A stretch of DNA of 32,970 nt, from assembly GCA_001586965.3 (NCBI GenBank), contig LUCW03001837.1, positions 12,501-45,470 of the forward strand, read 5' to 3'. Positions 15,001 to 21,954 of the stretch are shown piece by piece (the first letter of the stretch is position 1; every line of letters starts with the position of its first letter). The position numbers and the translations under genes were made by a program. This DNA comes from Sphaeroforma sirkka. Lineage: Eukaryota; Opisthokonta; Ichthyosporea; Ichthyophonida. The notes beneath the pieces were generated by a model, which saw only the letters and a list, made by a program, of their open reading frames with translations, searched no databases and was not told the origin of the DNA.

Positions 15001-18000
15001 CTGAAACTACAGGTGGGTATACTTGCTCGTCTACGTCTTGCTAGAGATGCATTTGAACCCCATTGATGACGCATAATTGAATGACTAGTAAATAGTACAT
15101 TGAAGTCAACACTGTTAGATGCTAAACGTCGCTTGTACACTCTCACGTCCTTTTCCTTTGCCGTTATGATATTTAGACCCTGGTTCGAAGTGCTCCGGCG
15201 ATCTCACGATCGATGCTGACGACTATAGCGACTGCGATGTGGTATTCAGTCTGTCTCGGGAGTCGCCTGTGTTGTGCAATACACTGGTATGTAATTAAGT
15301 TGTCGCTTTATTCTGGGAAGCGCGTTTGATTGTACTGTCACTTTGACAACGGTTTTTTCATTCGCTATGGTTTTGTAGACAGTTTTTTTTTCCAACATAT
15401 TGTACACTTTTAACGTAATCGTGTTCCAATTTGGCTCATCCCATTATTCCCCCTTGCCTTACTTGTGTTGAAAAGTACACTGCACGATTTATTACGAATG
15501 TAAATAATCATTGCCAAGGATGTGTGCTGAGCTTAGTAGTCAATGAGTACAACAGCTTTGCGAGACACAACTCGAACCTGATACTCGAACCTGATTTCGT
15601 TTATTGCCTCAACTTTGGCCTTTGAATGTTGCTAGTATTGTCTATATGACCTTTTCACTCCAGCGTCATAATATTTAACCCAGACTCACATACGTGTTCT
15701 CATTACAACTCCTCATATCCTCCAGTATATTCCCAGCAAAGAAGATCTCCGCGTGTATGTGTATTTTACACCTACACTATCAGCTGCAGACACGTGGCGC
15801 CTATGTGCAGCATCAGCTAGCCACGCCGGGGAGCCTGGTGAAGCTAGACCGAGTGTCCGCATGTCGTGTACCATTAACATCAGCTGCCGTCTCATCAAAC
15901 ACTTTCAGCGAAGTATCCACGTGTCGGCCGATGTCAGGTAGTGCTACGCTCGAAAATATGCTTTTATACAAGCACGTACAGCTAGCCTGTTTGATGTGTA
16001 TTGCGCTTACTTCTATGCTTAGAGGTGATAGCAGTCGCTGTTACTATATGACCTTTTTGAAATTATTCAATACACGGCAACACACATTTCAATCGCTCTA
16101 CCTAGGCAGCCTGACCTGGAATTGACGCCTTAAGGAGCTTTGTCCCATCGTTACAATTGTTCATACTATCATTGAGAGCCAAATAATGAGCGACGTTACT
16201 TCCGTTCACCTATACAGAATGCCGAGTCTAAATGTGAGTGAGTCCATAGTGCTTTTCCGCGGCAAGGCCAGCCGCTCGACAAGCGTGGAGAGCACCAAAC
16301 CGATTGCTATCTATCCACAATCACAATCTGTTTATATATCGTCAACGCTACCGCCCGCACTCTTCGCACAGCAGCGACCCATGGAGCTCTACATTCGGTG
16401 TTCCGAACCCTACTTCGATGTAGAATTCAAGGAAACCAGCAGCTCGATTGCTGTGCTGTGCGCAGGAAACCCACAGACAGGTGAGGGGAGAAACCTCGGG
16501 TCGAGTGTACGAGTTCTGGGTTAAAATAGACGTCAAATTCAAATTCATTTTATAGCATGTTCGTGAAAGTTTGCCAAGTACATTGTGTGACAATTTTGTA
16601 TGATCTCAGTGGGCTTATGCGTACGGGTTATTTATCCTCATGCTTTTAATTATCTCGCCTTACAACGAAATAGATGGGGAGGCAGATAGTGGGCAACTAC
16701 CAGCATCGCATTCGCAGCTGACTGTGGTCATCAAACCAAGGCTCGATACCATCGCGGAGGCGAGTGCAATGATGTGGAAGGAACGCTACATGTCCTTCCA
16801 TTTTGTGGTGTGCATGCGCAATAACTTGGACGAGATGCACTTTGTGCGAGTTCAATTTGGGCTCTCGGCATTGGCTAGCAGTCCGTATAGTGTGTTGACT
16901 AATGGACGCCGGGCCCATCGCGACCTGTTCCTGATGTCCACCGATCTGGTGCGAAGATACCGACTTTTGTTAGCACGTAAACATGCTCTGAAGTTAGCAA
17001 ATCCGTCAGTAAGTCGTCTGAGGGTGACTTTCGATTATATACGTGGTTTGTATTGTGGTTTTCTGTTTCTCATAGTTAGTAAGCTACAGCTCAGCCTGAA
17101 AGCGCGAGTTCCAATGGTGGTGTGCATTTGTGCTCGAATATCCCTGTCCGCGAAATATCTCAACCTAAATCGATTGTTTAGGAATAATCACAGTTATTCA
17201 ATACTGAGCGATTACTCGCGTCCTCTCGCCCTTACTCTCGTGCCCCGCGTTATGTTTCCATCTCATGTATTGATGCTGCGCTGTTCTGCCTATTCTACGC
17301 ATCACAGACTGTCGCGGCCGTTGTATTTTCTCAAAGTGACAACACAGTCATCCGCACCAATCTCACATCCAAGCTCAGTCACACTCACACTCAGCTACGA
17401 ACTTGTACTCTCAGGAGGAAGATAAAGAGAGTCGTACGCTGAAGATGGAATTGCTGGCCGACTACGTATACATAATCCGTGAGCTGACCCTCTTCGGGCT
17501 CGAAAAACGTCCTATGCCAATGGCACACCTTCTAGCGACTCTATTCTTCGTGATGCTCCTGGACGCACCGCCTTTTAAAGGGTCGCCCAGACACCTTCAC
17601 CCGCAACACAAGCACCACGCAAGGTATGGTTGCAGTATATGCTCGCATATATACATGAGTGCAGTATTGTTCTGGTGCGCATGTGCGACTGTATCCACTT
17701 GTGTCCAAGTTCTTGCAGACCAATTTACAGCTATCTCTTAAATGAGCATCTCAGCCTCTTCACATACCATGATAGAGTCATCTATATTTCTGTGTTCTCA
17801 GTGTTTGAAAGGCCATAAACAAGACATTTGCGAAACAGGCATACCCTAGGTTTTTAATCTGTAGTAAACTGCAACATTCTTCCAAACTTGTATGTCAAAT
17901 TAAGTAGAGAGTATATATCACAACTCGATCTCACATGTGAACTATATCCTTATTGCGATATCTCCTGTGGCGGTTGCTGCTTCAGCTTACAAATGACACC

Positions 18001-18546
18001 TCGGGGCGATGAGAGTATGGTTGGAAGTCTGCCTGGCGTATCTGGTACTTCAGACGGCTCTTTCAGCGGTAGTATTGGGCCAGCTTCAGGAGTCGAGAGC
18101 TGGCCTCCATATCTTCAGTCTTGGGTATGCGTTAGTTTCCAACGTGTTGGTGTATTCAGCATTACTACCGCGAAGTGAATTTGAGCATATCCATAGCAGC
18201 GGTGTTATGCTTATATATATTGATTTTCATATTTAATTAGGGTGAAAGCCCCTGTTCTAGTCCTCATAGATCATTTGGTGTCCTTGGGCTCTTTCGTGAC
18301 TTTGCGCATGCGTATTCTATTACCTCATTCGAATTGTAACTTTATCCTACGCTGCTGCGGTGTTCCTACTTGAAGGCATTGATCCCCTATATGTATAGTT
18401 AACTGACTTACTTTTGCATCGACATCAAATTTCAGGTATTGGGGCTATCCAGATATCTAGCACACTTCCCGGGCCATCCGGGAACGCTCCAAAAACTCTC
18501 AGCTCTGAGATACCGGTTAGCCTTGGGACCAAATCCTCCATCATAA
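1..18546 (+). CDS. Giant multi-exon protein with repeated ASH/MSP-like beta-sandwich segments (5' partial)
   Basis: I chained 32 exons by GT-AG borders with matching splice phase at every junction: 1-84, 394-3132, 3989-4222, 4382-4570, 4800-4865, 5145-5228, 5308-5441, 5588-5692, 5939-6179, 6435-7002, 7149-7303, 7699-7854, 8068-8353, 8751-9022, 9409-9771, 9914-10002, 10211-10616, 11002-11188, 11589-11963, 12341-12645, 12819-12963, 13181-13324, 13533-13651, 13835-14392, 14850-15012, 15177-15286, 15726-15937, 16218-16480, 16674-17008, 17415-17623, 17986-18124, 18436-18546. They give at least 3,181 residues; the start codon lies outside the window. The product has about ten short segments with the pattern of ASH/MSP/PapD-like domains: a basic or hydrophobic edge, then 'G', then 'v.i.N.s..p..f'. 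Examples are 'LDVGPVYAGRTHTEWSFVIS' and 'ITIYNHNREMPASYAI'. Known giant proteins of this build (HYDIN, CFAP47, CFAP65, CFAP74, DLEC1) act at cilia or the cytoskeleton; TMEM131 is another ASH-like family. I cannot choose the orthologue. The chain is strong overall. Least certain are the acceptor at 393/394, the donor at 5441/5442 and exons 30-32. Introns over 300 bp contain nothing else I recognise. Confidence 0.7.
394..3132 (+). CDS. Exon 2: 2.7 kb low-complexity Ser/Thr/Gly-rich exon, ending in an ASH-like half domain
   Basis: This exon gives 913 codons without a stop, opening with a Lys-rich run (residues about 1-45: KKKEIEGKLKKLKAPTKGAK, then GKKIKKK). That run looks like a charged coil or a microtubule- or nucleic-acid-binding patch. 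A long Ser/Thr/Gly/Ala-rich stretch follows, with islands of beta-type sequence: 'CTGVVVTIDAMSARGVTVFV' near 920-980 and 'FVVGGLVVHEDRNKDLLKIV' near 1640-1700. Near 2670-2800 a clearer ASH-like start appears, 'FDLSPKGVIDGGQLDVG' then 'GEKSLVIHNTHPRNALYYL'. It continues after a second Ser-rich insert into exon 3. The open frame reaches upstream to 307, but a 'cag' acceptor at 391-393 restores phase 0 with exon 1, so I start there. The donor is CAG/GTACGT at 3132/3133. Confidence 0.75.
3133..3988 (+). other. Longest intron (856 bp) of the giant gene
   Basis: All three forward frames are broken here, and the sequence is T-rich with a 3' 'ctcttgaccag' acceptor. No conserved coding pattern, repeat or RNA gene is visible. 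It is about twice the length of the gene's other larger introns. Confidence 0.6.
3989..4570 (+). CDS. Exons 3-4: completion of the first ASH-like domain and start of the next
   Basis: Exon 3 (3989-4222) begins 'LEPGESANITIRLDD' and continues 'RLPGKHVYQLLVQA'. This is the typical back half of an ASH/MSP-like sandwich: Pro-Gly-Glu before a strand 'anItIrl', then a final strand. It pairs with the front half at the end of exon 2. Exon 4 (4382-4570) carries 'LKLPPFFVSPYQRYSLVHPI' and 'TVTSIYDEPLWLSCSS', a new strand set. Both exons are phase 0 at each end (78 and 63 codons) and are flanked by GTGAGT and GTATGT donors and a 'ttttacag' acceptor. The segment therefore behaves as symmetrical, shuffle-compatible exons. 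Confidence 0.72.
4800..6179 (+). CDS. Exons 5-9: short exons leading into an ASH-like domain
   Basis: Exons 5 (4800-4865, 22 codons) and 6 (5145-5228, donor GGA/GTAAGG) encode 'VWIFTNESLTTAADCVSLPA' and 'SVTVYLGLSPNVRLESLEGG'. Exon 7 (5308-5441) carries 'SEIALVYLNSRKPVDD'. Its donor is weak: 5441/5442 gives the phase needed by exon 8 (5588-5692), but a GC donor at 5403 is an alternative. Exon 9 (5939-6179) is the best module: 'MSVDPRYVKMGATRNIGEAA' followed by 'TSSITIYNHNREMPASYAIL'. This shows the small-residue turn, then the N-bearing strand typical of ASH repeats. A spurious open frame runs through the 3' part of the preceding intron, but only the acceptor 'ttgtccag' at 5938 restores the phase. 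Position 5939 is thus preferred. Confidence 0.68.
6435..7303 (+). CDS. Exons 10-11: ASH-like segments with a polar Gln/Thr-rich linker
   Basis: Exon 10 (6435-7002) starts after 'cctcatag' in phase 0. It begins 'VFIGLFERNLAILNRNN', then 'LRVTVRRFVDEGCLTIDLPF'. A polar insert follows (LQTQSQTPPDTHAQAQTQNN), then another module, 'HKVGDLIFHTDSTCTFSLTN', with 'ITDKPLCLKAKCNLDLKLSW'. It ends in phase 1 at A/GTAAGT. Exon 11 (7149-7303) supplies two bases and continues 'LEIGKLGNLTPSTIAPEYRK'. It ends phase 0 at GAG/GTGTGT. The last strands reach exon 12 after a 395 bp intron that contains nothing else I recognise. Confidence 0.72.
7699..9022 (+). CDS. Exons 12-14: ASH-like modules including the clearest 'G..V.QW' repeat
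   Basis: Exon 12 (7699-7854) reads 'KWQYIPPHTRVEVSVTLPAP' then 'VLQYGCILFENLK'. Its length alone would hide it in an ORF search; both flanks (cag, GTGAGT) and the phase support it. Exon 13 (8068-8353) follows a 'tatag' acceptor with 'SIPDGLADRVHELNGEC' and a Ser-rich tail, ending in phase 1 at G/GTGTGT. Exon 14 (8751-9022) gives the two missing bases after 'cttacag'. It reads 'LQCHYGLSFGLVSPSALPMG', then 'QWNCVRETIYVRNTAELPLV' and 'FSLATGLPSGVTVYA', a full ASH-type sandwich. Donor AAG/GTTTGA at 9022 is non-canonical after GT but fits phase 0. Confidence 0.7.
9409..10616 (+). CDS. Exons 15-17: ASH-like back half, Ser-rich linker and a further sandwich
   Basis: Exon 15 (9409-9771, 121 codons) starts after 'aaccacag'. 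It includes 'AKDEQQAFTIEITPSDLKDG' and 'SGLHTLYIAFQNANTW', again an 'e.q.f.I.itp..l..g..' back half. Exon 16 (9914-10002) is a short Ser/Asp-rich linker ending GG/GTGAGT in phase 2. Exon 17 (10211-10616) restores phase with one base. It carries an acidic His/Asp run (HPHHDDDDTRDD), then 'CVQYEMTRFELEFDRLAANH' and 'LHLPALSYPMTVVSSVCEDW'. The open frame continues to 10928, but the donor CTC/GTATGT at 10616 gives the phase needed by exon 18, so the rest is intronic. Confidence 0.7.
11002..12645 (+). CDS. Exons 18-20: strands, an acidic/Ser-rich linker, and a strong ASH-like module
   Basis: Exon 18 (11002-11188) begins 'GDRLGVRVRITMNKDSTLPA' and ends in phase 1 at G/GTATGT. Exon 19 (11589-11963) restores phase after 'tatcacag'. 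It holds 'FDIEPYHLEISTHLEESDED', an Asp/Ser-rich acidic run, two Cys-rich CTCSAVCIC residues groups, then a basic patch. Exon 20 (12341-12645) is a clear module: 'ATFVLTNRCVEHMLRYNITP', 'DEGCVRMLEIEPALGEVPPN' and 'ESVTIRVTLACDH'. The 'VPPNESVTIRVTL' signature is what families with ASH/MSP-like domains show before the last strands. The frame also opens upstream to 12283, but only the 12340/12341 acceptor matches phase 1. Confidence 0.74.
12819..14392 (+). CDS. Exons 21-24: basic linker, ASH-like repeats and a long Ser/Gly/Thr-rich insert
   Basis: Exon 21 (12819-12963) is a strand plus linker ending in phase 1. Exon 22 (13181-13324) carries 'GVRLKKRRLLLHCRGSVVDS'. Exon 23 (13533-13651) carries 'VITWQFSLENTQTRSQSFRL' and 'DSDRNWLSLGASDGQ'; it is only 119 bp and shows up only when phases are followed. 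Exon 24 (13835-14392, 186 codons) continues with 'VAPLETRVVALSLSTGTLGW' and 'CSAYVVVENVHHPDEFFIVR', the back half of an ASH sandwich. A Gln/Ser/Gly/Thr-rich low-complexity tail follows to CAG/GTGTGG. Exons 22-24 together make one complete repeat unit. Confidence 0.72.
14850..15937 (+). CDS. Exons 25-27: most canonical ASH-like domain of the protein
   Basis: Exon 25 (14850-15012) opens 'MLDVGPVYAGRTHTEWSFVI' and continues 'SNNSAVGAKFVLTQSAVDMG'. It is the clearest ASH start here: D-V-G-P-V, a Gly turn, a strand, then N-N-S before the next strand. Exon 26 (15177-15286) supplies 'DLTIDADDYSDCDVVFSLSR'. Exon 27 (15726-15937) supplies 'YIPSKEDLRVYVYFTPTLSA', 'SCTINISCRLIKHFQRSIHV'. The 'iP......v.v.ftP' pattern closes the sandwich. 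Phases run 1, 0, 2 and match the donors G/GTGGGT, CTG/GTATGT and AG/GTAGTG. A preceding 457 bp intron (14393-14849) and a following 439 bp intron hold no other feature I can see. Confidence 0.76.
16218..17008 (+). CDS. Exons 28-29: ASH-like module and a helical, less repetitive region
   Basis: Exon 28 (16218-16480) starts after 'cctatacag'. It reads 'MPSLNVSESIVLFRGKASRS', 'KPIAIYPQSQSVYISSTLPP' and 'MELYIRCSEPYFDVEFKETS', with alternating hydrophobic strand pattern. Exon 29 (16674-17008) starts after 'cgaaatag'. It carries 'QLTVVIKPRLDTIAEASAMM', 'YMSFHFVVCMRNNLDEMHFV' and then a basic helical end, 'DLVRRYRLLLARKHALKLAN'. Phases (2, 1, 0) are consistent with neighbours. The open frame continues through the next intron to 17425, but the GTAAGT donor after 17008 is strong. 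Confidence 0.7.
17415..18546 (+). CDS. Exons 30-32: C-terminal end of the giant protein
   Basis: Exon 30 (17415-17623) begins 'EEDKESRTLKMELLADYVYI' and contains a hydrophobic stretch 'HLLATLFFVMLLDAPPF'. The latter could be a buried helix or a membrane segment. Exon 31 (17986-18124) follows a 'ttcag' acceptor in the phase required (AG+C). It is Ser/Gly-rich in that frame (SLQMTPRGDESMVGSLPGV) and ends TGG/GTATGC. Exon 32 (18436-18546) follows 'aaatttcag' and reads 'VLGLSRYLAHFPGHPGTLQK' to a TAA. This part is the least certain of the gene: other phases of exons 31-32 are open too, and one gives a different stop (TAG) a few bases on. The location of the gene end is supported by the AATAAA downstream. 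Confidence 0.5.
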
Positions 18547-18589
18547 CTTAGTAGTTAACCCCTCTGATTTTAGTGCCGCATGCGGAAAT

Positions 18590-18595
18590 AATAAA
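18590..18595 (+). promoter_or_regulatory. Polyadenylation signal AATAAA of the giant gene
   Basis: A canonical AATAAA lies 44 bp after the proposed TAA stop, followed by T-rich sequence (tttttaaaatt). This is where the mRNA of the large gene most plausibly ends. No other AATAAA follows closely on this strand in a coding-poor region. Confidence 0.6.
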
Positions 18596-18599
18596 AGTA

Positions 18600-19378
18600 A
18601 TTTTTAAAATTAGTCGTTCTTCTAGCAATACACAGTGGCTTTATTCGCTACAAATTCTAGTTTATATTGTTATAGTTTATAATTTATACGCCAGAACATT
18701 TTTTTCTTGGCAACCTTCACTTTTGTAATTCCTACTTATTATCTGTTGTCCGCTTCTCATTATTTTTAATAGCGTAATTCAGCTTGCGCTGTGTCACATA
18801 AATCTGCCACATGCATATATCGAAATTTGAACCCTAAACTTAATGTGTGTGAAAAATTGTGCATGGAATATTCTATATGTTTCTACGGCCCGCCCTAACA
18901 TCGAAACCGTGCTGGTTCTGTGAATAGGTTGCAAATCATTCGGTCAAAGAGGTAAAGTAGCTGGTAATTGCGATGGCAGATTCTTTTCCACCTGGCTGAA
19001 AACCTGATTGTGTGGATGATCTCTGGCTTTCGCGAGCGCCGCATATGAACTACAGTATTGATTTTATTTTTTTGCCCGTATAATCGACATCTGTTGTCTC
19101 TTGTCCATTACTTGGATAAGGGGTTCATAGAAAGAGTTAGTCGGCCACAATGCACACTGCAGCAGATCTCCGACCAATATGTAACAATTTCTCAAAACTT
19201 AATTCTGTGCAAATTGATTTCAAGCTGGAATTTAATAATCGTATGCGAGATGATCCAATTCGAAGTAGATCGGATTCGTATTTTAATTCCAACACCATAT
19301 CCTCTCGTACAGAAAAAAAAATGGACCAGCCATACATATAAACTCAAATAAATAGTCTCTGATTTGATCCGTACGGAC

Positions 19379-19443
<65 letters not shown>

Positions 19444-19507
19444 ATATCCTCTATCCTCAAACCGTACCATATTTTCTAGTGGTAGTGATTAGTGAAATCA
19501 CAATATT
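18600..19507. other. Gene-poor AT-rich spacer between the giant gene and the MULE
   Basis: Only short, uninformative open frames occur, and no conserved motif is recognisable on either strand. It contains the (AT)n tract at 19383-19440. If the MULE has a terminal inverted repeat it should lie here, but I could not see a match to its other, truncated end. Confidence 0.6.
19383..19440. repeat. (AT)n microsatellite
   Basis: An uninterrupted TA dinucleotide tract of about 58 bases. It also produces an artefactual Tyr-Ile repeat when translated on the minus strand, which is not a gene. Confidence 0.97.
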
Positions 19508-19946
19508 TTAGGGTAGTAAATAGTGGATTTTGAGGGGCGGGATGAATAATCGTGTGATAGAGTTCATATACAAGTTTTCCACATGCGAATTAATTTCCTT
19601 CTTTATTCTGTAGTCCTGACGTACTTTGTAAATTATTTCCGGCAAAGGGTACGCACTGATGAGAGCGGTCACTTTGTGATTTGCCAAGTAATAGCGGAGT
19701 TCTGACGATGTACAAGTCTTGGTAGTGCGGTACTTCGCAGAACATATTTTGCATAATCGTGGATGTCCTTTGCGCTTGTATTCACGTTGATTCCTGGCAC
19801 GTCGACCCATTTTACGCCCTTGATGACCAGGATTGTTTGGAGGATATCCCTGACATAATTTGCTCTCGATGTCGAGTTCATTTGGAATTTGAAGAGTATC
19901 TGAATACTGCTTCACGTATGTCTTGACATGAAATACAGGGCTGTAC
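19508..19946 (-). pseudogene. MULE transposase C-terminal exon with a degenerate zinc knuckle
   Basis: The exon follows 'atattcag' at 19947 and completes a Trp codon. It reads 'YSPVFHVKTYVKQYSDTLQI', 'YPPNNPGHQGRKMGRRARNQ', then 'RLCKICSAKYRTTKTC'. This is the usual MULE end: a Y..Y segment, a Pro-rich spacer, a basic G-R-x-x-x-R-R run, and a C-x2-C-x4-[H]-x4-C zinc knuckle. Here the His position is Arg (CGC), a likely loss of zinc binding. The frame continues about 65 residues to TAA at 19508-19510, longer than the knuckle needs, so the original stop may have been lost. Confidence 0.72.
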
Positions 19947-20039
19947 CTGAATATTTAAAATAATGGTGGAAATATTGTAAATATAGAGGAATTCATTCAA
20001 ACTTAAAATAGGTGAAACCAGTAAAATCAAGTGACTAAC

Positions 20040-20236
20040 CATTTCTCATCTTGTAAGTTGTACTTTTCTTTGAATTTATCATGCCCCCGGGAGTTGTCCA
20101 ATGCTAATGTCATCAGAGTTCTGCCTCCGTGTACACATAGCATTCCCAACGCTTCTCGACGCAAGCATATGCAACCCGATAAACTTAGTGTGTGAAATAA
20201 AACGTTCATTAGTGTCAATTCTGCCTACAGTAGTGG
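20040..20236 (-). pseudogene. MULE transposase SWIM zinc-finger exon
   Basis: After a 'ccactactgtag' acceptor the frame reads 'LMNVLFHTLSLSGCICLRRE' and 'ALGMLCVHGGRTLMTLALDN', then 'KFKEKYNLQDEKW'. It has the SWIM pattern Cys-x-Cys-x9-Cys-x-His, with codons at 20173-20129. Such zinc fingers bind DNA or protein and lie at this position in MULE transposases. The exon ends TG/GTTAGT in phase 2 and joins the last exon, completing a Trp codon. The phase of the preceding exon does not match this frame, so either a frameshift or an unrecognised splice site lies upstream. Confidence 0.7.
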
Positions 20237-20473
20237 CTGGCTATTAACATGCTTGATAACGCAAAACAAAACAAAATCATTAGACCTACCATTAGACTTC
20301 AACGCTACTGAATACCGACCACGTACGGGTTCGTCTCTCAAGTCTTGAACAGTTGTCATGACACAGTCCTTTGAGATTGTAGTAATTCCATGTAGAATAG
20401 TCATCAGTGGTAATTCAAGAGTTCGGAACAGAGTTTGTAAATGAAATAATCATCTCATTAAGAGACGACACGT

Positions 20474-20847
20474 ACCTTTTGTCAGCAGTACTTTGATCTT
20501 TGAACCAGTCAACTCCCGTATATATTGTATGTGTTGTAGTACGGGCTCGGTCAGTGTATGACCGAGTGTGTATAGGCTTAAAGACTCAACTTGTCGACGA
20601 CAGAACATATCAGCAACGTACGCCAAGAATCCTCGGTTGAAACTCACCTAGTATTGAGTAAGCGTTAATCGATGCGAAGTATGAATTATACGTGTCTCAT
20701 AAATGCATCAATTCAAGCGCAGAAATGTATCACAGACATATCAATTCAAGCACAGAAATTTATCACAAACATACCGGTCCCAAGCTACGTAACAGGTCGA
20801 GTACGCCGTTTGTCTGTTCTACTGAATTGGAAGTCACATCGCCAAAC
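20474..20847 (-). pseudogene. MULE transposase exons carrying the TSN-x2-E motif and downstream helices
   Basis: A 73 bp exon (20847-20775) sits between 'tttgcag' and GTATGT and encodes 'FGDVTSNSVEQTNGVLDLLR'. The TSN-x-x-E-x-x-N signature is the conserved MULE motif that probably contributes the catalytic Glu. The next exon (20647-20476) starts after 'tactag' in phase 0 and encodes 'VSFNRGFLAYVADMFCRRQV' and 'EPVLQHIQYIRELTGSKIKV'. It ends AAA-G/GTACGT in phase 1. An additional exon is likely around 20292-20410 ('ITTISKDCVMTTVQDLRDEP'), but its acceptor is unclear. Confidence 0.7.
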
Positions 20848-20969
20848 CTGCAAATATTGATTTCTAGTACGTGTACGAATTGATTAGAAGTCTATAATTA
20901 ATGCGATCGATATCCACAGTATAAAAGAATTCAACACACCCACTGCTGCTGCAAAAGTGTCAAACTTAC

Positions 20970-21309
20970 CAGGGTCCGCAGAGGTGTGTGCGGATATAGT
21001 GTATTCCTTTCTATGCTTCAGCAGGATCCCGGCGACTTCTTTGTGGCCTCGATTCTGTATTTCTTTAATATAGTGCTGACGTGTATGCCAGCAAATATCT
21101 ATAAATTGTTCTCAGCTTATCAGGGGTTTTCGCATATAGGTAATTCACAAATAACTACACTACAGAAATACAGAAAGAAGCATGCCTTGAATTCCTCATC
21201 AACTGGTGTGACTGCCGACTGATACATATCATCCAGAGTTTCTTTATTATACTGGAATCCCTTTTTCGATCCTAGTGTCGTTACATTGTCACGAAAGTGT
21301 TTCTCGCAC
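20970..21309 (-). pseudogene. MULE transposase, C-x2-H exon and following insertion-domain exon
   Basis: The exon starting at 21309 follows a 'gggctag' acceptor and takes one base to complete an Arg codon from the previous phase-2 donor. It reads 'CEKHFRDNVTTLGSKKGFQY', then 'NKETLDDMYQSAVTPVDEEF'. The Cys-x2-His-Phe-x-x-Asn motif after the second Asp is diagnostic of MULE and hAT/P-type DDE transposases. Its 3' end is uncertain: a GC donor at 21186 or a GT donor at 21172. A further likely exon, 21054-20970, lies between 'atacag' and G/GTAAGT ('GHKEVAGILLKHRKEYTIS'). Its phase does not join cleanly to the next exon, so it may contain a frame lesion. Confidence 0.65.
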
Positions 21310-21435
21310 CTAGCCCATAAATTATAGCAAGTAGCCGATTTACATTTTTGATATTAGTATTTAACGTGGAAATAAAAGAGAATAAAGAAGCCTATCAACA
21401 GAGACAAACTGAGATTAGCATTCGCTCCAACACAC

Positions 21436-21952
21436 CTGGCTATTGGGAATTGGTGACTATCTTTTGTTTTCATCAGACCTTTATCTTTGTCTGCGATAGC
21501 AATAGTACAATCCGGGAAATCAACCTTGATACTCTTACAGAAGCTGTCCCACCCGACATGTTTTTCTGTCGGTAGTTGACTCCATGCGCATGGAACATTT
21601 TGATTATTTGCATCCTTGCAAGTCATCACAGCGATAACACCTTCAATGGTGATTGGTAAATCATTTTGACATGAATAAACATGATACCAGACCGAAATTT
21701 AATAGAAAAATAGCTAGAAAATGAAGAATATCCAAGACAGCAGCGAGGATTACCTCGTAGATCATTTTTCAGAAAAGTACAGTCCAGCACGCTCACAGAT
21801 CTAGAATATCGCCAGAAATGCTTGCACGCGGATGGCGCAAAGTTAGAGCTATTAAACATCACTGCATCTTTCTGTTGGACATAATCACATTTAACTAAAG
21901 AGAAAATGTATGTTCTTTGAACGAACTCTGGGAATCGCGGATATTCTGACAT
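21436..21952 (-). pseudogene. MULE transposase, DDE core exons (first and second Asp)
   Basis: The first exon runs leftward from about 21908 or further right (a 'ctctttag' acceptor precedes TTAAATG) to 21754, with donor GTAATC. It reads 'SLVKCDYVQQKDAVMFNSSN' and 'SVSVLDCTFLKNDLRG'; the Asp codon is at 21782-21784. The next exon, 21640-21436, follows 'ccattgaag'. It reads 'VIAVMTCKDANNQNVPCAWS', 'QLPTEKHVGWDSFCKSIKVD' and 'TIAIADKDKGLMKT', with the second Asp codon at 21489-21491. It ends AG/GTGTGT in phase 2. The 'D.nn...p.AW......E...W..F' pattern is the standard MULE core. The gene presumably encoded a nuclear cut-and-paste transposase. Upstream exons are lost at the junction. Confidence 0.8.
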
Positions 21953-21954
21953 GA

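Larger units (their letters stand above)
19508..21952 (-). mobile_element. Mutator-like (MULE) DNA transposon relic, 5'-truncated, with a spliced transposase
   Basis: On the minus strand a chain of exons carries the successive landmarks of a MULE transposase. These are 'SVSVLDCTFLKNDLRG' (first Asp), 'TIAIADKDKGLMKT' (second Asp), 'CEKHFRDN' (C-x2-H), 'FGDVTSNSVEQTNG' (TSN and Glu), a CxC-x9-CxH SWIM finger, and a C-terminal basic region with C-x2-C. The element ends at a stop at 19508-19510 and begins abruptly at about 21952. There it abuts a Ty3-like integrase fragment, so the N-terminal (FAR1/MULE DNA-binding) exons are missing. Terminal inverted repeats were not found. The order and spacing of motifs make the family assignment strong; activity is very unlikely. 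Confidence 0.82.

Noticed and set aside
17009..17425. Extension of the exon 29 frame to 17425
   Set aside because: A strong GTAAGT donor and the phase-0 acceptor at 17414 favour an intron here; the extension lacks strand-type pattern.
19192..19470. Minus-strand frame with a Tyr-Ile repeat
   Set aside because: It is translation of the (AT)n microsatellite; the same happens with the + strand frame at 27462-27839.
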